A stretch of DNA of 64,000 bases from Rhodococcus sp. OK302. GTDB lineage: Bacteria > Actinomycetota > Actinomycetes > Mycobacteriales > Mycobacteriaceae. Both the position numbers and the translations under genes were made by a program. Under the pieces are notes generated by a model. The model did no database searches. It was not told where the DNA came from and was given only the letters and a program-made list of their open reading frames with translations. How positions within the stretch are numbered: the first letter of the stretch is position 1; every line of letters starts with the position of its first letter. This document shows, piece after piece, positions 63,661 through 64,000 of this stretch. The DNA lies in NCBI RefSeq assembly GCF_002245895.1, contig NZ_NPJZ01000001.1:3942501-4006500 (forward strand). The letters are read 5' to 3'.

Positions 63661-64000
63661 ATGGCCGACACAGCTGACATTGCCGAATTGAAGAACTTGT
63701 TGGGAACAGGCTTCGACGCCACCATCGGCTTGGAATACACCGAAGTGACACCGGACCGTGTCCGCGCACAGTGGACCGTCAAGCCCACGTTGCACCAGCC
63801 CGCCGGGATTCAGCACGGCGGCGTGTATTGCTCCGTTGTGGAGTCACTGGCCAGCATCGGCGGCACAGTGTGGCTGGGGGAGCGCGGGCATGTTGTCGGC
63901 GTTAACAACAACACCGATTTCCTGCGGGCAACCCGCGAAGGCACGCTGACCGCTGAGGCCAACCCGATTCACCGAGGGCGCACATCGCAGCTCTGGGAAG
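63661..64000 (+). CDS. Hotdog-fold thioesterase, PaaI family (cut by window end)
   Basis: Partial, at least 113 residues. ATG at 63661 with GGAGAAGGC upstream. The hotdog signature is clear: HQPAGIQHGGVYCSVVESLASIGG followed by NNNTDFLRATREG, as in PaaI and Rv1847-like thioesterases, with the catalytic Asn-His-Gly-Gly region in IQHGGV. It hydrolyses acyl- or aryl-CoA thioesters. It is the Rv1847 counterpart by gene order. The reading frame runs off the right edge. Confidence 0.88.
   Translation, partial: MADTADIAELKNLLGTGFDATIGLEYTEVTPDRVRAQWTVKPTLHQPAGIQHGGVYCSVVESLASIGGTVWLGERGHVVGVNNNTDFLRATREGTLTAEANPIHRGRTSQLWE

Overview
The window is high-GC actinobacterial chromosome, most likely a Rhodococcus of the erythropolis group. 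The case rests on mycolata-type gene content: an Rv0250c-Rv0247c-like succinate dehydrogenase locus, methylmalonyl-CoA mutase with MeaB, a conservon, and IdeR-type iron boxes. The right end also keeps the Mycobacterium tuberculosis Rv1841c-Rv1847 gene order (two hemolysin-like CBS proteins, guaB1, gnd, blaR, blaI, thioesterase), with extra genes inserted. No intact transposon, prophage, CRISPR array, rRNA or tRNA was seen.

Left part (1-11 kb): a Tat-exported metallophosphoesterase; a TetR gene divergent from a translationally coupled unknown-SDR-cytochrome P450 operon; a decayed serine recombinase remnant; a DUF3097 protein; an NfeD/SPFH membrane pair; and small conserved membrane proteins. 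From 11.2 to 16.3 kb lies a five-gene signalling operon: a nitrate-sensor-type histidine kinase, Roadblock, DUF742 and small GTPase genes (a conservon), followed by an MHYT-domain membrane sensor.

Middle (16-41 kb): a MerR regulator with HEAT repeats next to a HEAT-only protein; small enzymes (DHFR-like, acetyltransferase, DinB); the four-gene Sdh1-type succinate dehydrogenase operon; an ABC export operon with its own TetR, preceded by a BlaI-like operator; a secreted protein; VOC and GyrI-like proteins; a SatD-like protein; a TVP38 membrane protein; and mutA-mutB-meaB. A TauE/SafE transporter follows, with a cysteine-rich leader ORF upstream, then a nucleoside hydrolase/OsmC pair.

Right part (41-64 kb): a phosphoesterase, a CoA-transferase and a conserved unknown; the CBS-domain membrane pair; a guaB1-transporter-helicase run; gnd; a second DEAD-box helicase with a 21-copy GYQG tail; and the BlaR/BlaI pair with a clear operator. 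A large MprF-like DUF2156 membrane protein and an IdeR-box-flanked siderophore ABC uptake operon come next. The first permease of that operon is fused to an RDD domain. Between the iron island and the terminal thioesterase gene is a compact unit made of an IdeR box, a promoter, three hairpins and a terminator. It occupies the same neighbourhood as the M. tuberculosis iron-responsive sRNA MrsI (next to Rv1846c/Rv1847) and is the most interesting element seen here.
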